The notes: generated by a model from the letters alone, not told the origin. Positions 37,654 through 47,147 are shown, numbered from the stretch's first letter. The stretch: 64,000 bases of DNA from Coriobacteriia bacterium (GCA_030603745.1 JAUVXE010000003.1:62001-126000); one strand, 5' to 3'. Numbers and translations: made by a program.

Positions 37654-39467
37654 CGCGGCGCTCCTCGCTCGATGATCGTCATCGCGTACGGGAAGAACTC
37701 GCCATCTTCCGGCCGGACGTACTCCTCGGCGTGCACGACCTCGACGTCGATACCGTGCTCGGCGAGGCGCACCTCGGTGGGGGTCTTCGAGTTCGTCACG
37801 AGGATGACCCCGGCGGGGTCGGCGCGAAGGTCCTCGAGTGCGGCTGTGACGAGCCGGTTGCCGAGGTTCGCGAAGGCGCTGTAGACGAGCGCGACCATCA
37901 GCAGGTTGAGTGCGAGCACGGTCCACACGGTCCTGCCGGCCGCGCGAGACCACGCCGGACCTTCGAGCACCGCGACGCCCGCGATCGACACGGGCACGAG
38001 CCACAGCTGCGGCACGAGCCGGGCGTACCAGGGGGCCGGGTTCACGAGCACCGTCACGAGCACCAGCCCACACAGGGCGAGACCGGCTCGTGCGAGACCC
38101 GAGTCTCTCACGCGGGGATCGGCGGCGACGGCCGCGGCCAGCGCAAGCGCCAGGAGCGTCGCGCCGCCGAACCACGGCCCGAACCCTCCCACGAGCGTCT
38201 CGGCCCCGGCGAAGTTGCGCAACTCGTCGATGCTCACGGCGAAGGGCACCTTGGTCCGGACCACGGTGTCGTGTGCGTGCATGTCCGCCGAACGCACCAC
38301 GAGCGAGTAGGCGAGCGACGCGAGACGCCCCTGCTCGTCGAAGGGAGGGGGCGCGATGATGACCGGGACCGCCGAGCGTCCGGCGATGGGGTGCGCCGGG
38401 GAGCCGTGGAGCAGCGTGTTGGTCACGTAAGGGTTGAATCCCGCACCGACCGTGCCCGCGACGAGTGCCGCCGCCGTCGCGAGCACGACCGGCGTGAGGC
38501 GGACCTCGGCGGGCCTCCGGAGCACGACCACGCCGATGAACGCCGACCCCAGGATCACGGCGACCGCGACCCCGGTGAACTTGGTGGTGGCGAGGAGCAT
38601 GAGGGCGCAGGCCAGGCCGAGGAGTGTCGGCCACCCGCCGCCCCGGACGAGCACGACGCCCCCGAGCGCGAGGGCGGTCGCGGTCAGCGAGGCGCCGCGG
38701 CCGTCGACCATGAAGGTCAGCGCCTGCACCACCGCGATCGGGTTCAGCGCAGCGAGTGCCGCTATCGCGAGGGCGGCTCCCGGCCGTCGTGGCCTGAGGC
38801 TGAGCGCGAGCGCGACCCAGGCAAGGAACGCTGCCACGATGAGGGGCACGCCGGTGAACTTGGCGGACTCGATGCGGTCCGTCGCGCCGTAGAGTGCCGC
38901 CTGCTCGAGCCACGGTCCCTTGGGGTAGGCCGAGGTCCACGAGGGGACGGTGGGGTCGTACGGGTTCTCCCAGACCCGCAGCGGGTTCCAGCCGCCCGCG
39001 AGGTCGATGACGGCCTGCTGGTGGTACCACTGGCCGTCGGTCGACAGGTCGAAGGTCCGAACGGTGAGCGCGGCGCTCCCGGCGAGAAGCGAGATGGTCA
39101 GCGCGGTCACCACGAGCGTGGCAGCCGGACGCCATGCACCGGTCAGCGCCCGAAGCGCGGTGGCGCACGTCCCCGCCGCTGTGAGAGCGCCGCCGAGCAG
39201 CGCCCACGGCCCGACGCCGACACCGAGCAGGAACCCGGCCGTGGCGAGTATCTGGGTGGCGGCGAGCAGCACGAGGAGCTGGGTCGTCACCGCGAGCGCG
39301 AGCGTGCCGATCGCGCTCGCCGGCTCCGGGTCACCCGTGAGCCGGTCGGCCCATCTGGCGGCCCGGCCGCGGAGCGCGTACGCGAGCAGCGCCGCTGCCC
39401 CGAGGACCACGAGCGCGGCGAGTATCGCCGGGAACGCGAGCGAGAGCGCCGATCCGAGATCTCTCAT
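37650..39467 (-). CDS. Large integral membrane protein, 605 aa, paralogue of 44334-46151
   Basis: I chose the ATG at 39467 (MRDLGS) with ACGAGGA upstream. About 12 helices. The first external loop has DGQWYHQQAVIDLAGGWNPL and AYPKGPWLEQAALYGAT; later GFNPYVTN and VNPAPWYARLVPQLWLVPV. The second copy at 44334 has the same motifs and identical length. The layout (acidic residue in the first periplasmic loop, 10-13 helices) resembles GT-C glycosyltransferases, but I cannot assign a family with confidence. A soluble C-terminal segment of about 60 residues ends the protein. Confidence 0.72.
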   Translation of the reverse strand: MRDLGSALSLAFPAILAALVVLGAAALLAYALRGRAARWADRLTGDPEPASAIGTLALAVTTQLLVLLAATQILATAGFLLGVGVGPWALLGGALTAAGTCATALRALTGAWRPAATLVVTALTISLLAGSAALTVRTFDLSTDGQWYHQQAVIDLAGGWNPLRVWENPYDPTVPSWTSAYPKGPWLEQAALYGATDRIESAKFTGVPLIVAAFLAWVALALSLRPRRPGAALAIAALAALNPIAVVQALTFMVDGRGASLTATALALGGVVLVRGGGWPTLLGLACALMLLATTKFTGVAVAVILGSAFIGVVVLRRPAEVRLTPVVLATAAALVAGTVGAGFNPYVTNTLLHGSPAHPIAGRSAVPVIIAPPPFDEQGRLASLAYSLVVRSADMHAHDTVVRTKVPFAVSIDELRNFAGAETLVGGFGPWFGGATLLALALAAAVAADPRVRDSGLARAGLALCGLVLVTVLVNPAPWYARLVPQLWLVPVSIAGVAVLEGPAWSRAAGRTVWTVLALNLLMVALVYSAFANLGNRLVTAALEDLRADPAGVILVTNSKTPTEVRLAEHGIDVEVVHAEEYVRPEDGEFFPYAMTIIERGAPR

Positions 39468-39518
39468 GAATCCTCGTCCCACATGGTCGGCATTCCGTGT
39501 CCGTTCTCTGTCCCCCGG

Positions 39519-41168
39519 TCACCGCGTGAACACGAGCGGCTGGGCGGGTGCTCCGGTTCCGAGGTCGGTCCCGACGACGAGTACGGTGCGATCGTCGAGC
39601 GTCGTCACGGCTTCGAACGAGCCGTCATCGGCACTGGCGCCCTCGATCGAGCGATACCGGAAGCCGTTGGTTGGAACCGAGAAATCCGGCACAGCCCCAT
39701 CGAAGCGTACGTGCTGGTCCTGACCGAACACCACGCGAATCCGCAAGACGTCCCCCTCCGCGTCGACAGAGGTCGAGGCGCCCTCGGCAGGAGGACCCCC
39801 GTAACTGTTGAGCACGATGAGTTCAGTATCCTGCCGGGGCCAAGCTGCCATCTGCAGCATGGCCCTCGCTCCGTAGTGCCCGGTCCGGTCGTTCACCAGA
39901 ACCACCACACCGGGTTCGTGCTCGGCGATGCTCTCGCGTAGATGATCGAACGCTACACCAGAGTCGCGTACCCTCTCCAACTGCGCGCCGCCCAGGTCGG
40001 TCATCCCGTAGGCGAACTGGGCGACGTTCGTGGCAACAAGCAGGATGACGAGCCCGGTTCTCAGGCGGGGGGTATTCTCGGTTCCCACCAGCACCGCGAG
40101 CACGGCGAGAACCAGGCTCAGGCCCATGAAGCGCGGCTCCGTGTTCGTCGGGACAGCGACCACAAGGGCTACACCGAGGGCGATCAGCGTGAGTCCGAGT
40201 CGCCGCGTGCGCGCAAAGAGGAGGGCACCGAGCAGGACTCCATACATGACCAGGTTCGAGGCGACAGCAAGGGTCAATGCGACGGTTCGGGTGAGTGTCG
40301 TCGCCGGGTTCCAGAGGAGCATGTGCATCGCTTCGAACGGGATGAACGGGCCGATCGCGAGCCGGGCAGCGCGCAGCGCGAAGGCAGACCTGTCGATCTC
40401 GAAAGCGTACACACTCTCTGCCGGCGGGAGGATCACCCGCGAAACGGCGAGGTAGGCCAACGGTGCGAGAAGGGGCCATAGAGTCTTGATCGGCGGACGG
40501 CCCTCCTGGCGCCACATGAGCAGCAGGGCGCAGATCACAGGCGTGACGATCGCGGTCTCGTGACCGGCCACCGCGAGGACCTGCAGCAGCGAGGAGATGA
40601 CGATCCGGGATCTCGAGGGAGGGGCTTGAGAAGCGGGGAAGAGTACCGCGATCGCCGCGATCGAAAGACACAGCGCGATCGCGTTGGTGCCAAGGCTTGG
40701 CCAGAAGAGCGCCTGGTGCCATACCGGAGAGAGTCCGAGTGAAACGCTCAGGACAGTCGCGGCCGCAGGCGACAGCCCCGTGAGTCTGTGAAGGAGCACC
40801 ATCAGGAGCGGTACGGATATGATCACGGCGAGGTAGTTGAGGAAGAGATACGAGGGGTCTCCGAGCAGAGGATGCGCGAGCCCCTGCACATAGAGCGCGG
40901 CATTCATGAGCGGTCGCGCGAGGGCGTAGCCGCCGCCGTACCATTCGGGATAGTTGTTGAAGTACTCGGAGTAACCGCTGGAGAACCAGACCGTCCAATC
41001 GCGTAGGCTCACGAAGGGAGGGCTGCTGTGGTACACGAGCGGGAAATCCTCGAGGTCAAGCCGGAACTCGCGCACGTATCCAGAGAGACCGACCCAGAGC
41101 AGTGACGCCATCGCGACTGCCGACGAGAGCACCCAACTCAGCCAGTGGCGATCGTCGCCCCGTCCCAT
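39519..41168 (-). CDS. Integral membrane protein of unknown function, possibly GT-C glycosyltransferase
   Basis: 549 aa. The ATG at 41168 shares a base with the stop of the upstream epimerase gene, indicating coupling. About ten helices; external loop with SSGYSEYFNNYPEWYGGGY and SPVWHQALFWPSLGTNAIAL. The C-terminal about 130 residues are soluble. Base composition is visibly lower in GC than its neighbours, hinting at a different origin. I do not recognise a specific family. Confidence 0.7.
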   Translation of the reverse strand: MGRGDDRHWLSWVLSSAVAMASLLWVGLSGYVREFRLDLEDFPLVYHSSPPFVSLRDWTVWFSSGYSEYFNNYPEWYGGGYALARPLMNAALYVQGLAHPLLGDPSYLFLNYLAVIISVPLLMVLLHRLTGLSPAAATVLSVSLGLSPVWHQALFWPSLGTNAIALCLSIAAIAVLFPASQAPPSRSRIVISSLLQVLAVAGHETAIVTPVICALLLMWRQEGRPPIKTLWPLLAPLAYLAVSRVILPPAESVYAFEIDRSAFALRAARLAIGPFIPFEAMHMLLWNPATTLTRTVALTLAVASNLVMYGVLLGALLFARTRRLGLTLIALGVALVVAVPTNTEPRFMGLSLVLAVLAVLVGTENTPRLRTGLVILLVATNVAQFAYGMTDLGGAQLERVRDSGVAFDHLRESIAEHEPGVVVLVNDRTGHYGARAMLQMAAWPRQDTELIVLNSYGGPPAEGASTSVDAEGDVLRIRVVFGQDQHVRFDGAVPDFSVPTNGFRYRSIEGASADDGSFEAVTTLDDRTVLVVGTDLGTGAPAQPLVFTR

Positions 41169-42205
41169 CAGAAGAACCGCTTCGCGATCGACAGCACGCC
41201 CTGCTTCCACGGCACGCGGTGCGACACGCCGCTCGCGCCTTCGAACTCGTCGAGGTGCGCGACGTACCACTCGTAGTTGCGCACGAGCGCATCCTTGTTC
41301 GAGTACCGTGGCTGCCAGCCGAGCACGTCCTTGGCCTTGTCGATGGAGACGAACGAGTCCTTCGACGCGGTCTCATAGACCCACTTATAGAGCGGTGAGA
41401 GGTTGAGCTTCTCGAGGATACGGAGTGTCCAGATCATGGGCGTGGCGGGAAAGCCATGGATCTTCTTGCCGTGCCCGGCGCGGTCGAGGACAGCCTGGTA
41501 GTCCTCGCGCATGGTGGTGAACTCCTCGGCGCCGATGTTGAACGTGTCGTTGACCGAGTCGCGATCGAGCGTGCAGCACAGCCAGATCGCTTCGACGAGG
41601 TCCTCGACGTCGAGCAGCTGGTAGCGGTTCTTGCCGCTGCCGATCATCGGGAACCCGTGGCCGGTGTGGGCCCAGTCGTAGAAGAGCGCGAACACGCCAA
41701 GGCGCTCGGGGCCGATGAACGACTTGGGGCGGAGTATCGGCACACACATACCGCCGTTGCGGAACTCGAGGCAGACCTCCTCGGCGGCGATCTTGGCCTC
41801 GCCGTAGGGGCCTACGCCCACGAGCGGGTCGTCCTCGAGCAGCGGGTGGTGGTCGGGGATGCCGTAGACCGCGGTCGACGAGATCATCACGAACCGGTCC
41901 ACCCCTTCGGCGCGGGCCGCCTCGAGCAGGATGCGGGTGCCGTCGATGTCGGTGGAGCGGATGTCCTCGGGCGAGTAGAGGGGGAGCGCAGCGGCGGTGT
42001 GCACGACGATGTCGATGTCGCGCATCGCCTCGGCGACCGTACCCGGGTCACGGATGTCGCCAGTGACCGTCTCGATGCGGTCCGCACAGTCCGCGTAGTC
42101 GAATTCGATGAGGTCAAGCGAGCGCACCTCGCGCTCCTCGGCGAGGAGTCGCCTGATGAGGTTGATGCCGAGGAAGCCGGAGCCTCCGGTCACGAGCACG
42201 CGCAT
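41168..42205 (-). CDS. NAD-dependent epimerase/dehydratase (extended SDR)
   Basis: 345 aa. MRVLVTGGSGFLGINLIRRL, DIVVHTAAALPLYSPE, SSTAVYGIPDHHPL and YGEAKIAAEEVCL supply the NAD site and Ser/Tyr/Lys triad. The substrate pocket differs from GalE, Gmd and UXS. Together with the adjacent UbiA prenyltransferase it could act on a lipid-linked or nucleotide sugar, as in decaprenyl-phosphoribose to arabinose chemistry, but this is only a context guess. Confidence 0.82.
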   Translation of the reverse strand: MRVLVTGGSGFLGINLIRRLLAEEREVRSLDLIEFDYADCADRIETVTGDIRDPGTVAEAMRDIDIVVHTAAALPLYSPEDIRSTDIDGTRILLEAARAEGVDRFVMISSTAVYGIPDHHPLLEDDPLVGVGPYGEAKIAAEEVCLEFRNGGMCVPILRPKSFIGPERLGVFALFYDWAHTGHGFPMIGSGKNRYQLLDVEDLVEAIWLCCTLDRDSVNDTFNIGAEEFTTMREDYQAVLDRAGHGKKIHGFPATPMIWTLRILEKLNLSPLYKWVYETASKDSFVSIDKAKDVLGWQPRYSNKDALVRNYEWYVAHLDEFEGASGVSHRVPWKQGVLSIAKRFF

Positions 42206-42216
42206 CGTAGGCCTTT

Positions 42217-43089
42217 CTACGTGAGATTGATGACGGTCGCGACCGTTGCAAGCCAGAGCGCGATGTTGACGATCAGGGGCTTGTCGGTCAGCAGGATCTC
42301 CTCCGGAGAGCCGCCGAGGTTGCGCTGGTGGATCAGGTAGAGGTAGCGGAAGAGGCCATAGACGACGAACGGGACGGTCAGCATGAGGAGGCCGTGCTCC
42401 TGGCCGGTAGGGGAGAAGAACGTGTAGAGCGCGTAGACGACGATGGTCGCAGAGGTTATCGCGGAGAGCATCGAATCGATCAGCGGCGCTGAGTAGTGCT
42501 CGAGCGACGGACGGTGAGCGCATGCGTCCGACTCGAGAGTGAGCAGCTCGTGACGCCGCTTCGCAAGCCCGAGGAAGAGCGCGAGCAGCGCGGCGCTCAG
42601 GTAGAGCCAAGGGGAACCGGTCACGCCCACCACCACCGCGCCGGCGAACGCGCGGATCACGAACCCGGCCGAGATCGAGAGCACATCGAGCAGCACCTGG
42701 TTCTTGAGCACGAGCGTGTAGAGCAGCTGCAGGCCGAGGAAGGCGAGCGCGGTGGCGCCGAACCCGGTGCCGAGCAGGAACCCGCCCCCGAGGGAGAGCA
42801 ACGCGAACGCCGTCGCGCACGCGGCGGCGAACAGCGTCGGCAACTCACCGGCCGCGATGGGCCGCAGACACTTCCGTTCGTGCAGGCGGTCGCGCTCCGC
42901 GTCGACGAGGTCGTTCACGAGGTAGACGGCTGCCGAGACGAGACAGAAGACGCCGAAGGCGCCGAGCGAGCGCAGAACGAGCACCGGTGTCTCAAGGCGC
43001 CCTGCGAAGATCAGCGGCGCGAACACGATGAGGTTCTTCGTCCATTGGCGTGGCCGCACCGAGACGAGCAGTGCGCGCACGGTGCTCAC
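42217..43089 (-). CDS. UbiA-family prenyltransferase, decaprenyl-phosphate phosphoribosyltransferase-like
   Basis: 290 aa; I chose the GTG at 43089 (VSTVRALL) behind GGGGAGG rather than an upstream ATG whose extra 31 residues are not family-like. Eight to nine helices. VRPRQWTKNLIVFAPLIFAG is characteristic of DPPR synthase-like UbiA proteins, with YLVNDLVDAERDRLHERK (the metal-binding NDxxDxxxD) and DKPLIVNIALW. It would transfer phosphoribose (or a similar group) to polyprenyl phosphate. Twelve bp upstream of the epimerase gene. Confidence 0.85.
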   Translation of the reverse strand: MSTVRALLVSVRPRQWTKNLIVFAPLIFAGRLETPVLVLRSLGAFGVFCLVSAAVYLVNDLVDAERDRLHERKCLRPIAAGELPTLFAAACATAFALLSLGGGFLLGTGFGATALAFLGLQLLYTLVLKNQVLLDVLSISAGFVIRAFAGAVVVGVTGSPWLYLSAALLALFLGLAKRRHELLTLESDACAHRPSLEHYSAPLIDSMLSAITSATIVVYALYTFFSPTGQEHGLLMLTVPFVVYGLFRYLYLIHQRNLGGSPEEILLTDKPLIVNIALWLATVATVINLT

Positions 43090-43168
43090 CGCGGTGTGAC
43101 CTCCCCGGGACGTTCGTGGATCATGGCATGGAACCCTACGCACATGATAGTCAACCCGGCCTCGCCCG

Positions 43169-44176
43169 TCAGGCGCGCTCATGCGGCTCGGAGGTTCGCC
43201 GCCCGGCCGTGGCGAGCGCGCGGCGTGCTCGGTCGCCCTGGGCGAGCAGCGCGACCGTCCCCACCGCCACTCCCCACCATAGCGTGCACGCCCGGATCAC
43301 GAGCGTCGCCGAGGCGGCGGTCGCCCGCCCGACCCCGAGTCCGCCGAGGAGGGCCGCCATCCCGGCCTCGGTCGCCCCGAGTCCGCCGGGGAGCATCGAC
43401 AGCGCGCCAGCGAGCGTCGCGGTCGCATAGGTGACGGTGGCGCCGAGCACGCCCACCCCCGTCTCGCCGAATCCGCGCAGCACCACCAGGAACGCCGCGC
43501 ACTCCAGGAACCACGCGAGGGTCGCCAGCGCCGTGCCGAGGACGAGCGGCGTGCCCTGGAGCAGGCGCCGGAACCCGGCCGCCGACGCTCTCGCCCAGTC
43601 GAGGTCCGGCATCCGTCCCCGGAAGAGCGAGCGGGCGAGCGCGGCGCCCGCCCGCTCCGTGAGCGTGTCGGAGACGAGCGCCGCTACGAGCACGCCGACC
43701 ACGACCGCGGCGCCCGCGACCAGCAGGGGGCCCGCGTCGGGGAAGCGGAGTGCCCCGAGCGCCGCGAGCAGCACGATGCCGACGATGTCGGTGTAGCGCT
43801 CGGCCACCACGACCGGGGCGGTGGTCGCCACGCCGATACCGAACCGGTCCTTGAGCATGAAGCACTTCAGGAGCTCTCCGAGCTTGCCGGGCGTGATCGT
43901 CATCGAGAGTCCGGACACGAAGACCTCCCCGCTCACCCGCCGCGGGACCGCGATACCGAGATGCGCGAGGTAGAGCTGCCATCGCGCGAACCGGATCGCG
44001 TAGTTCGCCGAGGAGAGCGCCAGGGCCACCGGCAGCACGCGCAGGTCGAAGCCCCCGAGAGCCGCTCGCAGCGCGGCCGCGTCGGCGTAGAGGACCGCAC
44101 CGAAGACGACGACTACGAGGAGGAGCGCCGCCGGCACGAGGCGCCTTCCGAGTGTCTGCGATGTGACGCGCGCCAT
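43169..44176 (-). CDS. Lysylphosphatidylglycerol-synthase-type membrane protein (UPF0104/YbhN family), copy 2
   Basis: 335 aa from the ATG at 44176 (MARVTSQTLG). About eight helices; YAIRFARWQLYLAHLG, TPGKLGELLKCFMLKDRFG and LPGGLGATEAGM match the family motifs of the copy at 28526. No soluble lysyl-transferase domain. Two copies at the two ends of the locus suggest roles on different lipid-linked intermediates. It is divergent from the 605-aa membrane protein at 44334, sharing a 157-bp promoter region. Confidence 0.8.
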   Translation of the reverse strand: MARVTSQTLGRRLVPAALLLVVVVFGAVLYADAAALRAALGGFDLRVLPVALALSSANYAIRFARWQLYLAHLGIAVPRRVSGEVFVSGLSMTITPGKLGELLKCFMLKDRFGIGVATTAPVVVAERYTDIVGIVLLAALGALRFPDAGPLLVAGAAVVVGVLVAALVSDTLTERAGAALARSLFRGRMPDLDWARASAAGFRRLLQGTPLVLGTALATLAWFLECAAFLVVLRGFGETGVGVLGATVTYATATLAGALSMLPGGLGATEAGMAALLGGLGVGRATAASATLVIRACTLWWGVAVGTVALLAQGDRARRALATAGRRTSEPHERA

Positions 44177-44333
44177 GCGGCCGCTCCGATCCCGGATCGA
44201 GGAGAGTGAGGTCACGGGGTGCGGACCCATGATACCGCCCGTCCGGTCGACCCGATGTGAAGAATTCGACGTCTTGTGGGGCGCCCTGTGCGAGCCGAGA
44301 CTGAACGAGGGGCCGCCGGCGAAAGGAGCAGGG

Positions 44334-46151
44334 GTGCAGGTCTCGGAGTACGTCACCCTCCTCACCTCCACTGAGGCGATCCTGCCCCCGTGGCGGGGAC
44401 CGGTCGCCCTTCTCGTGCTCGGGGGCGCCGTCGTGGTGGCCATGTGCTGGGTCTGGTGGTCGCGTCACTCCCAGGCGGCCGACAGCCGGGCGAGCGGGGA
44501 GCGTGATCCTTCCTGGTGGGTGATGGCACACGCAGCGGTGCTGGTCGGCTGGCTGGCGCTCGTCTATCTGTTCGCGGGTGTCGGGCTCGTGTTCGGAGCC
44601 GGACCGGGGCTTTGGACCCTTCTCCTCTCCTCTGCCGTCTCGCTCGGCGTGGTCCTGGCGTTGCTCCGTCCCTTCGAGTCGATCCGGCGAGCCGTGCTCA
44701 TCACCTCTGCTGTCGGGATCGTCACCGTCGTGTCGGCGACGCTCATCGCCGGAGCGTTCTTCGACCTCTCATGGGACGGACAGTTCTACCATCAGGAGGC
44801 GGTCCTGCAGATCGACGAAGGCTGGAACCCCGTCCACGATCCCGCGGCCGGCAGCATGGTCTGGGTCACGCACTACCCCAAGGCCGCCTGGTACCAGGCG
44901 GCGGCGATCGTGGCGACCACCGGCCGGATCGAGACGGGGAAGGCCCCGGGCCTGTTGCTGGCCGCCGTGTCGGTGTCTCTCGTCTTCGTTATGATCTCCG
45001 AGGGACTGCCGAGGATCCGCCGATGGGCCCCGCCTGTGGCGCTCCTGGTCGCCCCGGGCCCGATCGCCGCGGTGCAGTGGGCGACCTTCTACGCGGACGG
45101 GATGCTCGCCGCGTTGCTCCTGCTCATGCTCTCGGCGGCGGTCATCGCATGTCTGCGTCCTGACCTGTGGCGGCCGTGTCTGGCCGTCGCGGTCGCGTCG
45201 AGCGTGCTCGCGACCGGGGTGAAACTCACCGGGGCGATCTACGTGGCGATTCTCATCGTGGGCATCGCCCCCGCGTTCTGGCGAAGGGCCCCGGCCGGCG
45301 GCGCGACGAGGCGGGCCGCACTCGGAGCTCTGGCGATCGTGGTCGCGGGATCGCTTATCGCGGGCTACAACCCCTACCTCACCAACCTTCGGCTCGCGGG
45401 TAACCCGTTCTACCCCGTGCTCGGCCCTGGTGCGATCGACGTCACCGGAGCCCAGGCGGATACGGGGTTCCTCGAACGTGGCCCGGTAGGCCGCTTCGTC
45501 GTATCGCACGCCTCGGCGTCCGGTGACCGGATTCGCCCGAAGTCCCCCCTCGCGGTCGGCTGGCCGGAGCTCGTGGCGATGGGTGCGGCCGACACGCGGC
45601 ACGGCGGGTTCGGCCCGCTGTCCGCCGCGTCGTTCCTCGCAAGCTGCGCGTGCGCGCCCGTTCTCCTGCGTCGGTACCGTTCGCTCTCGCTGGACGGGCG
45701 CAGGCTCGCCACGTGGGCGGTGCCGGCGGTCGCGGTGAGTGTCGCGGTCAATCCCGCCGCGTGGTGGGCTCGGTACGTACCGCAGGCATGGTTCCTCGTC
45801 CCGGCCGCCGCCCTCATCGCTCTGGACTCGGCGCTCGCGGACCGACGCAGGGGTGGTCTCGGTGTGGTCGTCGCGGCGCTCGCGGTCGCCCTCGTGGTGG
45901 CGAACGGCGTACTGGTGAGCGGCCCGAACGTCGCGTCCCAGGTGATCGGCACCGAGCAGGTGCTCCACGTGCACCATGAGTTGCGGGGCTTGCTCTCCGC
46001 CGAGGGACTCGTGCTGGAGGTCGACCCCCAAGGCCACCGTGCCGGCCTCAGGCGGCTCGACGAGGCGGGGATCGCGCATGCGGTGGTCGACCTTGAAGCC
46101 GACGAGGGAGGACCACTCCCCGGTAGCCTGGTGACCGCGCGGATCCGCTGA
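44334..46151 (+). CDS. Large integral membrane protein, 605 aa, paralogue of 37650-39467
   Basis: The GTG at 44334 has a strong AAAGGAG 7-8 nt upstream; the frame extends further 5' but that part lies antisense to the divergent gene. About 12 helices; DGQFYHQEAVLQIDEGWNP, THYPKAAWYQAAAIVATTG, GYNPYLTN and NPAAWWARYVPQAWFLVP mirror the paralogue. Likely the same GT-C-like activity toward a different acceptor. The gene is followed by leuD on the same strand, with its own promoter between. Confidence 0.72.
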   Translation: MQVSEYVTLLTSTEAILPPWRGPVALLVLGGAVVVAMCWVWWSRHSQAADSRASGERDPSWWVMAHAAVLVGWLALVYLFAGVGLVFGAGPGLWTLLLSSAVSLGVVLALLRPFESIRRAVLITSAVGIVTVVSATLIAGAFFDLSWDGQFYHQEAVLQIDEGWNPVHDPAAGSMVWVTHYPKAAWYQAAAIVATTGRIETGKAPGLLLAAVSVSLVFVMISEGLPRIRRWAPPVALLVAPGPIAAVQWATFYADGMLAALLLLMLSAAVIACLRPDLWRPCLAVAVASSVLATGVKLTGAIYVAILIVGIAPAFWRRAPAGGATRRAALGALAIVVAGSLIAGYNPYLTNLRLAGNPFYPVLGPGAIDVTGAQADTGFLERGPVGRFVVSHASASGDRIRPKSPLAVGWPELVAMGAADTRHGGFGPLSAASFLASCACAPVLLRRYRSLSLDGRRLATWAVPAVAVSVAVNPAAWWARYVPQAWFLVPAAALIALDSALADRRRGGLGVVVAALAVALVVANGVLVSGPNVASQVIGTEQVLHVHHELRGLLSAEGLVLEVDPQGHRAGLRRLDEAGIAHAVVDLEADEGGPLPGSLVTARIR

Positions 46152-46236
46152 GCCGCGCCGCGCGCCCTCGTCAGGTTCGCCCACCCGCCCGCCGCAGCCC
46201 CGCCTGCCCCACCCGCCTGCCCGCCCGCACCCGTGC

Positions 46237-46242
46237 TAGAAT
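46237..46242 (+). promoter_or_regulatory. -10 element TAGAAT of leuD
   Basis: TAGAAT 35 nt before the leuD start, identical to the box at leuC and cimA. No clear -35 in a C-rich stretch. Confidence 0.45.
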
Positions 46243-46276
46243 CCCTCACACGCATCCATCCGGGAGAGGAGTCCCC

Positions 46277-46774
46277 GTGAAGTTCCACGGCACCGCGCAC
46301 AAGTACGGCCGCGACATCGACACCGACGTCATCATCCCGGCGCGCTACCTGAACACCAGCGTGCCGGAGGAGCTCGCCAAGCACTGCATGGAGGACCTCG
46401 ACCCGAACTTCGTCTCCAAGATCGAGTTCGGAGACATCCTCGTCGCCGAGGAGAACTTCGGCTGCGGCTCGAGCCGCGAGCACGCGCCCATCTCGATCAA
46501 GGCCGCGGGCGTGAGCGTGGTCATCGCCAAGTCGTTCGCGCGCATCTTCTACCGCAACGCCATCAACACCGGGCTCGCGATCATGGAGTCTCCCGAGGCG
46601 GTCGACGGCATCACCGACGGCGACGAGGTCGAGGTCGACGCGGACGCCGGCGTGATCGTGAACGTCACCAAGGGCGAGACCTACCACGCCCAGCCCTTCC
46701 CGCCGTTCGTCAAGGACATCATCGAGAAGGGCGGCCTCATCGAGGCGATCAAGCAGAAGGTGGCCGCCGGCTGA
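46277..46774 (+). CDS. leuD: 3-isopropylmalate dehydratase small subunit
   Basis: 165 aa from a GTG with GAGAGGAG. GRDIDTDVIIPARYLN and EENFGCGSSREHAPISIKAAG are the signatures of the swivelling LeuD domain. At 165 aa it is the short archaeal-type partner, consistent with the 422-aa LeuC at 5430. It is an isolated single gene inside the polysaccharide locus, about 39.6 kb from its partner. Confidence 0.95.
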   Translation: MKFHGTAHKYGRDIDTDVIIPARYLNTSVPEELAKHCMEDLDPNFVSKIEFGDILVAEENFGCGSSREHAPISIKAAGVSVVIAKSFARIFYRNAINTGLAIMESPEAVDGITDGDEVEVDADAGVIVNVTKGETYHAQPFPPFVKDIIEKGGLIEAIKQKVAAG

Positions 46775-46991
46775 CGTCTCCTCGGCGCCCCGGAGTTTGG
46801 CGAAGCCCCAATGTGGGTACCCGATGCGGGTGGGGGAGATGAATCCGCAGAATCCTGTTCGTGGGTCCGTCCGGGATATGTAGGGACTTCATCGGCTGCC
46901 AGTCCTGCGGCTCTTGCCACGACGCTGGCGGTCGTTGCGCGGGGACGTGGCCACGTCTCGGGAGCCGGACTGACTCAGTGAGGGGGACCAC

Positions 46992-47147
46992 ATGAGCGGC
47001 AGTTCGCAGGTGAAGGTGGATACCGGCTTCGGAATCATCTGGTTCATCGGGTGGCTGTTCACCATCGGCTTTCTGCAGCTCACGTTCTGGCGCGGAGTGT
47101 TTGCCCTCGTGATCTGGCCCTATTACCTGGGGGTCGCCTTTCAGTAG
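46992..47147 (+). CDS. Small membrane protein, 51 aa
   Basis: The ATG at 46992 follows AGGGGG at 6 nt and ends at TAG 47145-47147. The peptide begins MSGSSQVKVDTGFGIIWF and has two hydrophobic segments (about 13-29 and 33-50) rich in aromatic residues with one Arg between them, so a hairpin in the membrane is likely. Codon use fits the genome. The preceding 217 bp (46775-46991) hold no convincing gene. Function unknown. Confidence 0.65.
   Translation: MSGSSQVKVDTGFGIIWFIGWLFTIGFLQLTFWRGVFALVIWPYYLGVAFQ

Noticed and set aside
41168-42820. 550-residue version of the NAD-dependent epimerase
   Set aside because: The additional N-terminal part lies antisense-frame over the UbiA gene; the ATG at 42205 starts directly at the Rossmann motif.
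46861-46994. Short GTG frame with a CXXCH (TGC GGC TCT TGC CAC at 46906-46920) between leuD and the 51-aa gene
   Set aside because: No ribosome site, no signal peptide, a single heme motif and a low-complexity Arg/Gly tail; it ends inside the start of the next gene. Probably chance.
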